The notes: generated by a model from the sequence alone, not told the origin. A stretch of DNA of 64,000 nucleotides from Pseudomonadota bacterium (GCA_022360315.1 JAKSDA010000564.1:1-64000); one strand, 5' to 3'; numbered from the stretch's first letter, positions 8,744 to 18,336 are shown. A program made the numbers and translations.

Positions 8744-9340
8744 ATGGCTCGCCCTTCCAATACTCACGAGCGCCGCGTCGAGATCGTGGAGGGACTCTTG
8801 CGGGTGATGAGCGAACGCGGTTACGAGCGGGCTTCTATCAACGAGATCGCCCGCGCGGCAGGCCTCACTGCCGGGCTGATCCACTATCATTTTGGCAGCA
8901 AGCAGCAGATCTTGCTGGCCCTGGTCGAGCGCTTGGCCAGTGCATTTCAGACTCGTCTGGCCGGGCGATTGCGGCGTGCCGGCGATGACCCGGTCAAGCG
9001 CCTGCATGCGTTTCTCGACGCTCATCTCGCCCTCGACGGGAGCGCTGACCCCAGGATCGTGGCGGCCTGGGTGACTGTCGGCGCCGAGGCCATCCGGCAG
9101 CCCGAAGTGCGCGCGGCGTACGTCGATGCCACGCGCAAGCGGCTTGACACCTTGCGCGAACTCCTCGCCGCGTGTTTACACGCGCGCGGCCGGGGCACCC
9201 GAGATGCGCGAAAACTGGCCGGTATGCTGCTCGCCGCGATCGAGGGTGCCTACCAGTTTTCGGCCGCGGCGCCCGAGCTTTTGCCGGCGGGTTATGCCGC
9301 GCCCACCTTGCGGCGCATGGTCGAGGGGATTCTGGCATGA
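8744..9340 (+). CDS. TetR-family transcriptional regulator (BetI-like)
   Basis: A 198-residue regulator. The helix-turn-helix is at residues about 29-50 (RASINEIARAAGLTAGLIHYHF), a close match to the TetR signature, followed by GSKQQILLALVERL. The C-terminal domain contains WVTVGAEAIRQPEVRAAYVD, a pattern seen in the BetI-like C-terminal subgroup. It overlaps the HD-domain gene by the 4-bp ATGA junction, so the two form an operon. A small inverted repeat lies upstream. The ligand is unknown. Confidence 0.85.
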   Translation: MARPSNTHERRVEIVEGLLRVMSERGYERASINEIARAAGLTAGLIHYHFGSKQQILLALVERLASAFQTRLAGRLRRAGDDPVKRLHAFLDAHLALDGSADPRIVAAWVTVGAEAIRQPEVRAAYVDATRKRLDTLRELLAACLHARGRGTRDARKLAGMLLAAIEGAYQFSAAAPELLPAGYAAPTLRRMVEGILA

Positions 9341-10023
9341 ATCAGATCGATTGGCTAACCCGGTTCGCCGCTCGACGTGGTGTATTGGGTCCGGCAGAAT
9401 TCTGGTCACTTCTGGCCTCGGCCTATACCTCGCCCGACCGGGCCTACCACACTCTGGACCATTTGCGCGAGCTGTGTCAGTGGTTTGCCCGGGTCGAGGA
9501 CGGGCCGGGTTGGACCCGGCCACAGCAGGTATTGCTGGCCGTGTTGTTTCACGATGCGGTGTATGTGCCGAGCCGGCACGACAACGAGAAGCGCAGCGCG
9601 GAACTCGCCCACAACGAGATCACGCGCATTGGGCCACGTCTGCTGGCCGGCGCTGTACAGCGCGGAGCACAGCCGGCGCTCGACCGGGATCAGATATTGA
9701 GCTGGGCCCGGCGAGTGGTCTATTTGATCGAGCTCACTGGCCGCCATGGGTCACAGGCGACCACGGTACTGGATGTCGATGCGGCGCATTTTGTCGACGC
9801 CGACATGGCCATCCTGGCCGCGCCCCGGGATCGGTTTCGCGAGTACGACGAGCAGATCGCGCGCGAGTACGCACCCTATATACCTGTAACGCTGTTCCAG
9901 CTGGGTAGAAAGCGCTTTTTTCAGCATCTCCTGCACAGTGAACACATCTATCAGAGCGAGTTTTTCCGCGCTCGGTGCGAGGCCAGGGCCAGGATCAATC
10001 TGCGCCGCGCTGTGGCAGAGTGA
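9337..10023 (+). CDS. HD-superfamily metal-dependent phosphohydrolase-like protein
   Basis: A 228-residue protein. The start was chosen at the ATG overlapping the TetR stop; an upstream in-frame start would lie inside tetR. Metal-ligand candidates appear in order: H38 and H42 in YHTLDHL, H72-D73 in LFHDAVY, then E84 and H92 in NEKRSAELAHNEI, and a later VDADMAIL. This arrangement matches the predicted HD phosphohydrolase family known as COG4339, common in proteobacteria and of unknown substrate. Coupling to a TetR regulator suggests its level responds to a small molecule. Confidence 0.75.
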   Translation: MNQIDWLTRFAARRGVLGPAEFWSLLASAYTSPDRAYHTLDHLRELCQWFARVEDGPGWTRPQQVLLAVLFHDAVYVPSRHDNEKRSAELAHNEITRIGPRLLAGAVQRGAQPALDRDQILSWARRVVYLIELTGRHGSQATTVLDVDAAHFVDADMAILAAPRDRFREYDEQIAREYAPYIPVTLFQLGRKRFFQHLLHSEHIYQSEFFRARCEARARINLRRAVAE

Positions 10024-10068
10024 GCACGGCTCCGAGCCCGACCACCGAGATCGAGTCGAACAGCCGGG

Positions 10069-10566
10069 CTATCGAGCCAACTGGCGAGACAACTGGATCG
10101 GCACGCCCGATGTGCCAAGGGGAAAGAGAATGCTGGCATCGGCTCCGAAGATGATCTCGAGAGTGCGGCCGAGCCGCCCGACGCCGCGTTCGAGCAATGC
10201 ACTCGCCTCGGGGTCGGCCTCGACTGCCTCGGCGAATCGCTCCATGACCGGCCCACACCGCTTGGCGTGCTTGCGAAACCGGCGCTGGGCCAGACGCGCC
10301 CGTTTGTCGTGCTCCCTGTCATTGTCGATGCGCTCGATCTCGACCAGTAAGTCGCCAAACTGCTTCAGCATGTCTGGAGCATGTCCGCCGAGAAAGTGAA
10401 AGATCTTCTGTACGCCGCGGTGAGGCGTGTCGATGTTGCGCTCGGCGATCATGCAAATCGCGTCAAAGTGCCCCACCAGCCTTTCATCCGGCGCTTTCGA
10501 GTCAGCAGGCTGGTACCACCAAAACGCCACGACGACAACGATCGACAGGACCATGAGCTTCTTCAT
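10069..10566 (-). CDS. Small secreted or membrane-anchored hypothetical protein
   Basis: A 165-residue protein starting MKKLMVLSIVVVVAFWWYQP: a short basic start and a 14-residue hydrophobic segment without a clear cleavage site, so it may be an N-terminal anchor. The rest is charged and helical, with two Cys residues (ICMIAERN and KRCGPVMERF) and a predicted amphipathic helix at residues 70-110. I recognise no family. An upstream ATG in the same frame exists at 10632, but it would put 22 extra residues before a normal signal start. It ends 45 bp from the converging HD gene. Confidence 0.55.
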   Translation of the reverse strand: MKKLMVLSIVVVVAFWWYQPADSKAPDERLVGHFDAICMIAERNIDTPHRGVQKIFHFLGGHAPDMLKQFGDLLVEIERIDNDREHDKRARLAQRRFRKHAKRCGPVMERFAEAVEADPEASALLERGVGRLGRTLEIIFGADASILFPLGTSGVPIQLSRQLAR

Positions 10567-10618
10567 AGGCGGCGAGCATAGCTCAACCGCGGGGCACAGA
10601 GCGACGTTTTCCCACCAC

Positions 10619-11401
10619 TCACCGGGCCACACCGATTGCGGTGAGGCAAGCGGCCGGGTCGTTGGTCACAATGGCGTCGACACCGAGCTGGGCCACCTCG
10701 CGCTGGCGGTCCGGACCATCCACGGTCCAGGTGTTGACTGCGTAGCCGCGCTCGCGCCAGGCGGCCAAGCTGGTCCGAGTGACCAGTTTGTGCTGGGGAT
10801 GGACCGCGTGCGGTCGCACCAGTGGCGCGCACAATGCCCGGCGAAATGGCAACGGCTGACCACCGTGGAACAACAGACCGGTCAAAAGCCGACGCGCCCG
10901 CCTGCGCACTCGTGCAATGGCCAGCGGGTCAAACGACGACACCAGCACGCGATCGGCCATGCGGTGTCGCTCGATACATCCGAGCACGCCGTCGATCAAA
11001 GCAGCGGATCTGAAACTGGACGTTTTGAGCTCGACATTGATGATCCAGTCCTCGGCCGAAACCAGGGCGAAAACATCGTCGAGGGTCGGGATACGGCGAT
11101 CGCCATCGAGCCGCACCCGGCCGAGCTGTTCGAGCGATAGCCGATCGATGCGCTCACCCCGGCCGGCCAGACGGGCGAGGTCGTCGTCGTGAAAGACCAC
11201 AACCTGACCGCTCGCGCAGAGACGGGCGTCGAGTTCCACTCCGTCGGCTCCTGCATCGCGCGCAGCCAAAAAAGCATCCAGTGTATTCTCGGTGACCCGC
11301 GCACTGGCACCGCGGTGGCCCAAAACCAGCGGCCGCTCGGCCGGCCTGGCCCACCGGGCACGGACTTGCTGGGGCATGGCCGGCCGCCCGGTCACTGGCA
11401 A
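10619..11401 (-). CDS. Glycerophosphodiester phosphodiesterase
   Basis: A 260-residue GDPD-family enzyme that would cleave glycerophosphodiesters to glycerol-3-phosphate and an alcohol. Signature residues are present: HRG at 29-31, E38-N39 (VTENTLDAF), metal ligands E57 and D59 in GVELDARL, and H71 in VVFHDD. The C-terminal half has VELKT and a late VNTWTVDG strand, both typical. There is no signal peptide, so it is probably cytoplasmic. The start overlaps the end of the aspartate kinase gene by 10 bp; an inner ATG at 11377 would remove the overlap. Co-transcription with aspartate kinase is likely but metabolically unexplained. Confidence 0.88.
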   Translation of the reverse strand: MPVTGRPAMPQQVRARWARPAERPLVLGHRGASARVTENTLDAFLAARDAGADGVELDARLCASGQVVVFHDDDLARLAGRGERIDRLSLEQLGRVRLDGDRRIPTLDDVFALVSAEDWIINVELKTSSFRSAALIDGVLGCIERHRMADRVLVSSFDPLAIARVRRRARRLLTGLLFHGGQPLPFRRALCAPLVRPHAVHPQHKLVTRTSLAAWRERGYAVNTWTVDGPDRQREVAQLGVDAIVTNDPAACLTAIGVAR

Positions 11402-12615
11402 AACCTGCGATGCAATGCCGCGACTAGATCGTCGACGTCACCAGCGCGGCAAAATGCAGTCACGCGCAGCGGCGAGGTGATGATCTCTTCGATCGGCACT
11501 GTGATTTCAGCAGCGACACGGCTGACCTCGATGATGGTCCGGGGGTCTTCGCCCAGGCCGCGCCCGACCACGCTGACCTGACCGAACGAGTCGGCGATGG
11601 CATCTTGGCCGGCGACACGAGTGAGCTCGTCGCACACCTCCGGCCAGTCGGGCACGTCGTCGAGACCAAACCAGACCGCGATGCTGTCGGCCCCGGCCGG
11701 CCCTCGACTGTGCCGTACACACAAAAGGGCCACACGAGTTCGATCGAGCACGCCGAGGATTTGCTCGGCTCTGTGCGGACTATCGCTGCAAACTCGAACC
11801 AGATGGGTTTGCCCGGTTACGCCAATGCTGGCTTCGGCTTCGGCTCCGACCCGATCGATGCGCGTACCTCCGCCCGATTTGGCGGTTGCGCGGGCATAGA
11901 GAGCGATTCCCGAGCGCCGCGCGAACTCCACTGCCTCGGAGTGGAGCACGCGAGCCCCGTGCGTGGCCAGCTCCAGCATCTCGTCGTGAGAGATCGCCTC
12001 GATCAGCCGGGCTGCCCCGACCACACGGGGATCGGCGGAAAACACCCCTTCGACGTCGGAGCAGATCTCGCAGTACTCGGCATTGAGGGCAGCGGCCAGG
12101 GCAACCGCAGTGGTGTCTGATCCACCGCGTCCCAGGGTGGTGATCTCGCGTTTGTACGACACTCCCTGAAAGCCGGCCACGATGACCACCCGACCGCGTT
12201 CGAGCTCGTCCTGTACCCGCACCGGTCTCACTTCGATGATGCGTGCGCCCGAGTGGCGATCGTTGGTGAGGATGCCCGACTGCGAGCCAGTGAACGAGAT
12301 GGCCTGGTAGCCCCGCTCGCTCACCGCCATGGATAGAAGGGCCATAGAGGCGCGTTCGCCGCAAGTGAGCAGCATGTCGAGTTCGCGCCTGGGCGGCGCT
12401 TCGGAGATCGCCCGGGCCCGCCCGAGCAACTCGTCGGTTGTCGAGCCCATGGCCGAGACCACCACGCACACCTGCTTGCCCTGCTCGCGAGTTTCGGCGA
12501 TGCGTGCCGCCACTCGCTGGATCCCGGCGACGTCGGCGACCGAAGAACCGCCGTACTTCTGGACAACGATGGGTGGTGAGATCGATTGTGTAATCGCTTG
12601 CACGACGTAGCGCAT
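11392..12615 (-). CDS. lysC: Aspartate kinase
   Basis: A 407-residue enzyme phosphorylating aspartate, the first step to lysine, threonine and methionine. The start MRYVVQAITQ was preferred over an ATG 24 codons upstream because the family begins just before VQKYGGSSV (here residues 18-26). Other motifs are FTGSQSGILT, TLGRGGSDTTAVALA and SDVEGVFSADPRVV. Two ACT domains fill the last 135 residues, so feedback control by an amino acid is expected. The monofunctional length argues against a fused homoserine dehydrogenase. It is transcribed away from the TPR lipoprotein gene and leads into the phosphodiesterase gene. Confidence 0.9.
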   Translation of the reverse strand: MRYVVQAITQSISPPIVVQKYGGSSVADVAGIQRVAARIAETREQGKQVCVVVSAMGSTTDELLGRARAISEAPPRRELDMLLTCGERASMALLSMAVSERGYQAISFTGSQSGILTNDRHSGARIIEVRPVRVQDELERGRVVIVAGFQGVSYKREITTLGRGGSDTTAVALAAALNAEYCEICSDVEGVFSADPRVVGAARLIEAISHDEMLELATHGARVLHSEAVEFARRSGIALYARATAKSGGGTRIDRVGAEAEASIGVTGQTHLVRVCSDSPHRAEQILGVLDRTRVALLCVRHSRGPAGADSIAVWFGLDDVPDWPEVCDELTRVAGQDAIADSFGQVSVVGRGLGEDPRTIIEVSRVAAEITVPIEEIITSPLRVTAFCRAGDVDDLVAALHRRFCQ

Positions 12616-12734
12616 TATAGACGCCCATTCCGCTGACGACAGCACAAGGACAGCCAACTCGAACCACCGGTGGCCCGAGCCGGCCATAAAGTCGCGGAGT
12701 GCGCGGTGGCCACTTTGCCACTATGCTGTTTACG

Positions 12735-14957
12735 ATGAAGTCTTTTTGCCGTGCTGCGATCGCATCCGCTGTCCTGGCAGTGGCTTGCGGCCCGGCCAAC
12801 CCGAGTGCGGCCCGCCAGGCCAAGAGTCTGTCACCGACCGCTCTGCCACCGGTCGGTGATGCTCCCTACGAGCTGGCGGACGATGGCGATCTGGCCGAGT
12901 ACCGAGCCCTCTACAACGCTCTGGCCGAAGCCGATCCCAGGCGTCTCACCATGCGTCGGGAGCTCGCCTCCGAGTACGCACGCCGCATTGAACGCGCTCT
13001 AACCGACCCGGAAAGGCGTTATCTAGCCCACCGGGCATTGCTCGAATTGCTCGGTCTGTGGAGCGCTGTCGAACTGGCCCGGGCCGGCGATCACACCGAG
13101 CCACTGGCCTCGCAACTGCGGCCGTATATCGGTGCGGCGAAGAACCTCCGCGAGTCGTTTGCCCGCTCGGGAGGAGATCGAGAAACCACTGCTGCACTGT
13201 TTTTTCTCGCCCTCGCCGACCCGGCCAATCAGGCCATCTATCTGGCCGAAGTGGATGACATATTCGCCCATGCAGATGCCCTCTCGGTAGCCCAATACGG
13301 CGCTGGAGCCGAGCACTCGAGGCCGATCCACATTCTCGAGGAGATCGTCGCTGCCGCGCCCATCGGCGCGGCAGTGGATCGGCTGGTCGCCGTCTATGTG
13401 ACCAGGCAAGCGGCGTTCGACGCCCTCTTTCGCCGCGGCGGAGCATCCCCGCATCTGATCCGCGCCCACGGCGACGGTGTGTTCAGAACCTCTTGGCACG
13501 TGGTTCGGGTACTGGCCAGCGCCCATCGCCTCGACGAGGCAGTGGCCGCGATCCAGCACCTGTCCGGGTTGGGGGTGAGTCCACACCTGCGCCGGCGGGT
13601 CGAGCGGGCACTGGCCGCCGATGCCACGGCCGGCGATTGGCTCGCCCTGGCCACCGTCTACGCGGACGAAGTCGAGCGCAAGGAGGCCAAAAAAGACCGA
13701 CAGGACAAACTCGAGGCGTCGTTGGCCATCTGTCGCCAGGGCGCCTTGCGCTTGGCGCAAAACGCCGATCTGCTGGTCGCCGCGGGCAAGGCCGCGCGCC
13801 AGCTCGAGCAGATTCCGCTGGCCATCGAGCTCTTCGAGCAGGCGCTCGAACGCGACGCCCAAAAACGTGATGCAGCCGAAGAACTGGCTCAGCTCTACCA
13901 CCTGCGAGTCGGCGCATTGGCGTTTCGAGATCGGCCCCTGGCAGCCAAAAAGCAGCTCGATCGATTGGAGGCGTTCCACGCCGAGGCGGCCGAGCGCTGG
14001 CCGGGCGCGCCGCTCGAGTCGGATCTGGCTGAAGCCTATGCCGCCATGGGTCGGGGCATGACCGGCCTGGGTCGGCTCGACGAGGCCGAGCGCTACCTGA
14101 AAAAATCGTTTGCCAGGCGGGCCACGGTCGCGGCGCTCGAGCAATTGGGTCAGATCGCGTTTAAGCAAGACCGGTTCAAGACCGCCATCGGGCATTTCGA
14201 GCGAGCTCTGGCCCTGCCGGTCAAAACCCCGCTCGATATGTATAACCAGGCCAAGATCGCACGCCTGGCCGGCGACGCCTATCACGCCCTCGGAAAGGCC
14301 GACCGGGCTGCGCAAAAATGGAATCACGCCATGTCGACCTGGCTCAAACTCGACGGCACAGTCGAGCTGCCCGCCGCGTTCAAGGGCGAAATGCTGGTCG
14401 AGCTGGGCAAAATGCGCTGGACCCTGGGCGATTTCGACGAGGCCATGACCACGTTCGAGACCGCAGTCGATGTCGATTCCGACGGCGCCGACACGCATGC
14501 ATCCGTGGTGTCGTTTCTGATCGTACGCGGCGAATACAGCCGCGCACTCGACGCCTATCACCGCGCCCTGGGCAGTCACGAAATCGCCGACTACACCAAG
14601 GTATATATGAGCCTGTGGGTCCTGGCCGAGGCCCAGCGCACCGGCCAGCGCTCCGATCCGCTGGCTCACGATTATCTGGCCAGCCGCGACGGCCGGCTCT
14701 GGTACCACGAGCTGGCCCGCTTTGCCACCGGCCAAACCGACCTCGACGAGCTGCGAAAACGCGCGACCACGCGCGGGCGCCGGGCCGAATTTTTGTACTA
14801 CAGCGCGGTGCTCGACAGCGACAACAAAAAGCCCGCCACCATTCGCAAATTGCTGCGCGGGGTACTGGCCACCGATATGGTGCTGTTCTACGAGTACGAA
14901 ATGGCCAAATACTGGCTGGCCGAGGGCTTTTCCCCGCGCCGGCGAGCCGTGCGCTGA
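12735..14957 (+). CDS. TPR-repeat lipoprotein
   Basis: A 740-residue protein. The start at MKSFCRAAIASAVLAVACGP gives a lipoprotein-type signal with Cys18 as the likely lipidated residue; earlier ATGs at 12699 and 12723 would only lengthen the tail. The body is almost all alpha-helical with repeated TPR patterns, for example AIELFEQALERDAQKRDAAEELAQ, AERYLKKSF, AIGHFERALALP and AMTTFETAVDVD. It probably sits in the periplasm as a scaffold. No enzymatic domain is seen. The next gene starts 4 bp after its stop, so the two are co-transcribed. Confidence 0.7.
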   Translation: MKSFCRAAIASAVLAVACGPANPSAARQAKSLSPTALPPVGDAPYELADDGDLAEYRALYNALAEADPRRLTMRRELASEYARRIERALTDPERRYLAHRALLELLGLWSAVELARAGDHTEPLASQLRPYIGAAKNLRESFARSGGDRETTAALFFLALADPANQAIYLAEVDDIFAHADALSVAQYGAGAEHSRPIHILEEIVAAAPIGAAVDRLVAVYVTRQAAFDALFRRGGASPHLIRAHGDGVFRTSWHVVRVLASAHRLDEAVAAIQHLSGLGVSPHLRRRVERALAADATAGDWLALATVYADEVERKEAKKDRQDKLEASLAICRQGALRLAQNADLLVAAGKAARQLEQIPLAIELFEQALERDAQKRDAAEELAQLYHLRVGALAFRDRPLAAKKQLDRLEAFHAEAAERWPGAPLESDLAEAYAAMGRGMTGLGRLDEAERYLKKSFARRATVAALEQLGQIAFKQDRFKTAIGHFERALALPVKTPLDMYNQAKIARLAGDAYHALGKADRAAQKWNHAMSTWLKLDGTVELPAAFKGEMLVELGKMRWTLGDFDEAMTTFETAVDVDSDGADTHASVVSFLIVRGEYSRALDAYHRALGSHEIADYTKVYMSLWVLAEAQRTGQRSDPLAHDYLASRDGRLWYHELARFATGQTDLDELRKRATTRGRRAEFLYYSAVLDSDNKKPATIRKLLRGVLATDMVLFYEYEMAKYWLAEGFSPRRRAVR

Positions 14958-14961
14958 ACAG

Positions 14962-16080
14962 GTGGCCGACCCTTCCGACTGCGAGCCGCTCGGGTACGCT
15001 GCGGCGGCGTGGCGGCGAGCGTGCAATACCGGCGTGCTGACCGGGCTGGGACGACGGCTGCAAGCCCTGGGGCTGAGCGAGCGCGCAGTGACCCAGTGCT
15101 TTGGCGTGCGCTGCCCGGGACACGCTCCGCGCGCCTTTCGCGCCCGCCTGGGCCGGATCGCGGCCAGCGCCGCGAAGTCCTGGCCACCGGTGTTCGAAAC
15201 TGTGCCGCCGGCCGCCGTGTTGCCCTATCTGTTCGTGGCCGGACTGCGTTTGCCCGCCGAGTGCGTGGCCCGCCGGGTTGGCGACGACTGGCCGCTGCTC
15301 CGCGAGCTGGCCCTGGTCTCGCTCTCCGCCGACCGGATTCTGGCTCAGGCCACAGTGGCAATCCTTCCGGTCGGCCGAGCCCTGGTGGTCAGCGACCGGG
15401 CCGATCGCGAGCGGGGACGCGATACAGCTCTCATCTGCGACGACAGTGCGTTTCACACCATCGGTGCGGTACCGGGTCGCCTTGCCGGTCCGGGCAGGGA
15501 CCGGGCGGGCACGCGCTGGCTCGATGTCGGGACCGGCAGTGGCATTGTGCCGCTGGCGCGGCCCGGCCTGGCCGGATCGGTGCTCGGCACAGATATCAAC
15601 CCGCGGGCCGTTGCCATGGCTCGTCTCGGCGCCGGGCTGAGCGGAATTTCCGACGTGACCTTTCGCGTGGCCGATCTATGGCCCGGCACTCGGAGCGACC
15701 GGGTACCGGGCGACGGACCGTGGGACCTGATCACGTTCAACGCTCCCATTCCCGACCATGCAATTCTCGCCGGCGGCGAGGATGAACCGCTTTACCGGGT
15801 CGGCCCGGCCGATCTCTTGCCGCGTTTTTGGGCCGGTGTCGGGGCACTGCTGGCTCCGCGCGGCGAGGTAATCGTCCACTCCTGGCAACCCGAGAGCGGA
15901 TATCCGGCCTGTTTGAACTTGCCCGGCTCGGTCTCTGCCATACGCTACACACCGCGCGGAGTTGGCCCGGCCTTTGGGCTGACGCTGTGGCGGCCAGATG
16001 GGCCCGATCAGTGCCGGTCCATGGCGGTGACGCTGACCGAGAACGCAAGCCACGTCACTCGCGCCCTGCTCGACCCGTAG
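14962..16080 (+). CDS. HemK/RlmF-like class I methyltransferase with N-terminal extension
   Basis: A 372-residue protein. The GTG at 14962 is the first start in frame after the preceding stop. Residues about 1-170 form a helical and winged N-terminal part; the second half is a methyltransferase fold with WLDVGTGSGIVPL (motif I), LGTDINPRAV (motif II, Asp for the ribose) and FNAPIPDH where the PrmC/HemK group has NPPY. The NAP-IP variant keeps the Asn that normally contacts the target amide or amine. Family-level resemblance is to RlmF/PrmC-like enzymes; the substrate (protein Gln, rRNA base or small molecule) is open. It follows the TPR lipoprotein by 4 bp. Confidence 0.68.
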   Translation: MADPSDCEPLGYAAAAWRRACNTGVLTGLGRRLQALGLSERAVTQCFGVRCPGHAPRAFRARLGRIAASAAKSWPPVFETVPPAAVLPYLFVAGLRLPAECVARRVGDDWPLLRELALVSLSADRILAQATVAILPVGRALVVSDRADRERGRDTALICDDSAFHTIGAVPGRLAGPGRDRAGTRWLDVGTGSGIVPLARPGLAGSVLGTDINPRAVAMARLGAGLSGISDVTFRVADLWPGTRSDRVPGDGPWDLITFNAPIPDHAILAGGEDEPLYRVGPADLLPRFWAGVGALLAPRGEVIVHSWQPESGYPACLNLPGSVSAIRYTPRGVGPAFGLTLWRPDGPDQCRSMAVTLTENASHVTRALLDP

Positions 16081-16164
16081 CCCGGGTGAATGGCTGAAAG
16101 GACAGGTCCTGTGAGTTGTGAAACCGGCTCGCCCCTGCCAAACCTGTTACCATGAGCTCCCATC

Positions 16165-16680
16165 ATGCCCGATGAGCTCCGTCATCGACCGTTGCGAGTG
16201 GCCGTGCTGGCGAGTTGCGCAGCGTGTCAGCTGGCGCCATCCCCGGCCGGCCGGCCAGGACAGCCAGCAGCGCCGCTGGCGTCTCCATCCGACCGGATCG
16301 ATGACGGGCGCCAAATTCGCACTCCGCGCTGGCCGAGGGCGGGCAAGCCAGCCATGTGCGAAGTGCGCCTGGCCGCGACCAGCGGCGATCTTCACCGCGC
16401 AGTCGAGCGCGCCATCGACCGGCGCGCCATCCGCGACTGCCATCGCCAGTATTTGCGCACAGCCCGGCCCGACGCGGTCAAAGAAGGGCCTGTCGAGCTA
16501 TCGTTTACCGTGGGCGAAGACGGCCGGATCGTGGTGCCGCACGCCCGCAGCATCGACTATATGCTCGATGCCTGCATCGAGCGTGCAGTCGAAGACACCT
16601 GCGTGGGCATGATCGTGGACGAATACGGACAGCCCCACGCGGTCCCGTTCACCATCGACATGTATTTGTCGAGAACCTGA
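16165..16680 (+). CDS. Small lipoprotein with AgmX/TonB-like C-terminal domain
   Basis: A 171-residue protein with the lipobox LASC (Cys18). After a Pro/Ala/Ser linker (residues 20-60) the C-terminal half contains CHRQYLRTARPD, VELSFTVGEDGRIVVP and CIERAVEDTCVGM. This order, an 'x-Phe-x-Val-x-x-Asp-Gly' strand followed by a conserved Cys helix, is like the AgmX/PglI C-terminal domain of myxobacterial energy-transduction and gliding proteins, a relative of TonB. Here it is alone and lipidated, without the long repeat region of AgmX. The assignment is by pattern only. Confidence 0.55.
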   Translation: MPDELRHRPLRVAVLASCAACQLAPSPAGRPGQPAAPLASPSDRIDDGRQIRTPRWPRAGKPAMCEVRLAATSGDLHRAVERAIDRRAIRDCHRQYLRTARPDAVKEGPVELSFTVGEDGRIVVPHARSIDYMLDACIERAVEDTCVGMIVDEYGQPHAVPFTIDMYLSRT

Positions 16681-16915
16681 TCGGTTCGGCATTCTCTCCT
16701 GTTCCCTGCCCGCGATCGCGTTGGCGAGGAAATACTGTCGGCAAACGGTTCGCGGACGGTTGCTGAACAGTTCCGTTGTGGCCGATGTCCGGTGTTTCGG
16801 ACGGCTTGGCCAGCAAACGGTTGTCACCTGTGCCTGGCACCGCGATTGCTCTGATCCGTATACCAGGACATCACGAATGAACATGAAATACAAACACAGG
16901 AAAGGAGACAATGCA

Positions 16916-17407
16916 ATGAAAAAACGTGTGATCGGGATTGTGGGTGCGGTGTTGATTTCGGTGTGCGCGAGTGCGGCCCACGCCCAGGACGCCAAGACCT
17001 ATGCCGGCTCCGAGTGCGTGGTACTGGGCACGCTCAGTCCGGCATACCTCTATAGCGGCATTGGCAATCCATCGGCGGCGGCCGCGATGAGAGTCGAGTG
17101 CCCGGCAATTCACGACGACCTGCCCATGGCAATCCAGAACGGCTGGGTACGGGTCAAAGATCTGCACGGGACACTAAACGTCGTATGCCGGCTTTACAGC
17201 GTATACGGCAATGCCGGGGGCGGTTACTCGGGATGGGCCTCCCCACCACAAGCGAGCGCTGGCGCTGCCAACGTATGGCAGACTCTGTTCTTTGGCTTTC
17301 TTGCCTCGAATGTGCAGACTCACTATTTTTACAGCTGCACGATTCCTCCGGAAACGGCTCTTGGCCGGTCCTACATCCTCAATTACAACGTCACCGAGAC
17401 CCCTTGA
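16916..17407 (+). CDS. Secreted hypothetical protein with four cysteines
   Basis: A 163-residue protein with a clear Sec signal, MKKRVIGIVGAVLISVCA, cleaved probably after AHA near residue 24. The ATG at 16916 has a strong AGGAG ribosome site at 16903-16907; a nearby upstream ATG has none. The mature protein of about 139 residues is rich in Gly, Ala, Tyr and Ser with Cys in ECVVLG, VECPAI, VCRLYS and SCTIPP, so two disulphides are likely, and looks beta-rich. No family recognised. It has its own terminator directly downstream, so it is a single-gene unit, probably well expressed. Confidence 0.65.
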   Translation: MKKRVIGIVGAVLISVCASAAHAQDAKTYAGSECVVLGTLSPAYLYSGIGNPSAAAAMRVECPAIHDDLPMAIQNGWVRVKDLHGTLNVVCRLYSVYGNAGGGYSGWASPPQASAGAANVWQTLFFGFLASNVQTHYFYSCTIPPETALGRSYILNYNVTETP

Positions 17408-17424
17408 CGTGACCTAATTTCGAG

Positions 17425-17465
17425 GCCGGTACGGAATCTCCTCCGTTCTGTCCCGGCGTTTTTTT
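17425..17465 (+). terminator. Rho-independent terminator
   Basis: GCCGG at 17425-17429 pairs with CCGGC at 17453-17457, and an inner ACGGA/TCCGT stem strengthens it; a run of seven T follows at 17459-17465. It lies 18 bp after the stop of the secreted-protein gene. Confidence 0.8.
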
Positions 17466-17534
17466 GGCTTCGGTTGTAACGGCCGATCGGGAAAGCCGTA
17501 TCGACTGACATGAGAATCGACACGGCTCGAGGAA

Positions 17535-18242
17535 ATGCAGATGAAGAGTTTGTCGAACGCGACCAGTCGCCGCCTTATTTTTACCCTGGCTGTAGGGTTG
17601 CCGGTCATCGCCCTGCTCGCGACCCGCAGTGGCCCGCAGCCAGCCGCGAGCCACAGCGATCCAGTGCCGGATCAGGTAGACCGGATCGATCGCGACGATC
17701 AACGCGATCGCATCCGTCGCTCAATGCATCACCTCAACGCACGAGACTCTGCTCTGCAAGACGAACTGCATTCTCTGCGTCAGGAAGTGAAACAGCTGCG
17801 CGAGGCGACCAACCAACCCGAACCCGATGGCAAAGGGTCGAGCTCGGTCGGCAATGATGCAGTGCCGCGGGGTCAACCAGGCGCCGACCGAGGCGCCGAA
17901 GAGGCTCTCGCAGCCCAGCTGAGCCTGCTCGAGGACACCATCGCAGCCGAAACGCTCGACCAGACCTGGGCCGCATCAGCGGTCGAGTCGCTTCACCAGA
18001 CGTTCGCCCGCGACGAGCTCACCGGCGTCCATCTCGATCGCGCCGAATGCCGCAACACGTTCTGCCGCCTGGAGATCAGCTTCGACACGGCCGATCATCG
18101 CGATGTCGGTCTGCACAGCGCCATGCACGAGCTACCCTGGCAGGCCGAGGGCTTTTTTCACCTTGCCGGCGACTCGCTCGAGGCACTCGTCTACCTGGCC
18201 CGCGAGGGCCACAGTCTGCCCCGAGTGCATTCCCCGCGCTGA
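17535..18242 (+). CDS. Membrane-anchored coiled-coil protein, unknown function
   Basis: A 235-residue protein (233 if the second ATG at 17541 is used). A hydrophobic segment at residues about 15-30 (IFTLAVGLPVIALLA) anchors the N terminus. Residues 40-95 are highly charged with heptad-like Leu (LQDELHSLRQEVKQLREA), a likely coiled coil, followed by a Gly/Ser/Pro linker. The C-terminal 120 residues form a small domain with a Cys pair in AECRNTFCRLEI. Similar stand-alone domains with an 'ECxxxxCR' motif occur in myxobacterial envelope proteins, but no function is known. It is not in an obvious operon. Confidence 0.6.
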   Translation: MQMKSLSNATSRRLIFTLAVGLPVIALLATRSGPQPAASHSDPVPDQVDRIDRDDQRDRIRRSMHHLNARDSALQDELHSLRQEVKQLREATNQPEPDGKGSSSVGNDAVPRGQPGADRGAEEALAAQLSLLEDTIAAETLDQTWAASAVESLHQTFARDELTGVHLDRAECRNTFCRLEISFDTADHRDVGLHSAMHELPWQAEGFFHLAGDSLEALVYLAREGHSLPRVHSPR

Positions 18243-18336
18243 CCGACCCACTCCGCCTTGACAAGTGAATCACCCGTGGTAGATCCAAATACTGGATCTC
18301 GAGTTCCAAACACCAATTCACAATCAGGGGGGATAT

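Noticed and set aside
13023..15026. Long minus-strand open frame opposite the TPR lipoprotein
   Set aside because: Composition (Gly, Arg, Gln, His) is typical of antisense reading of GC-rich TPR genes; the plus strand has a lipoprotein signal and TPR motifs.
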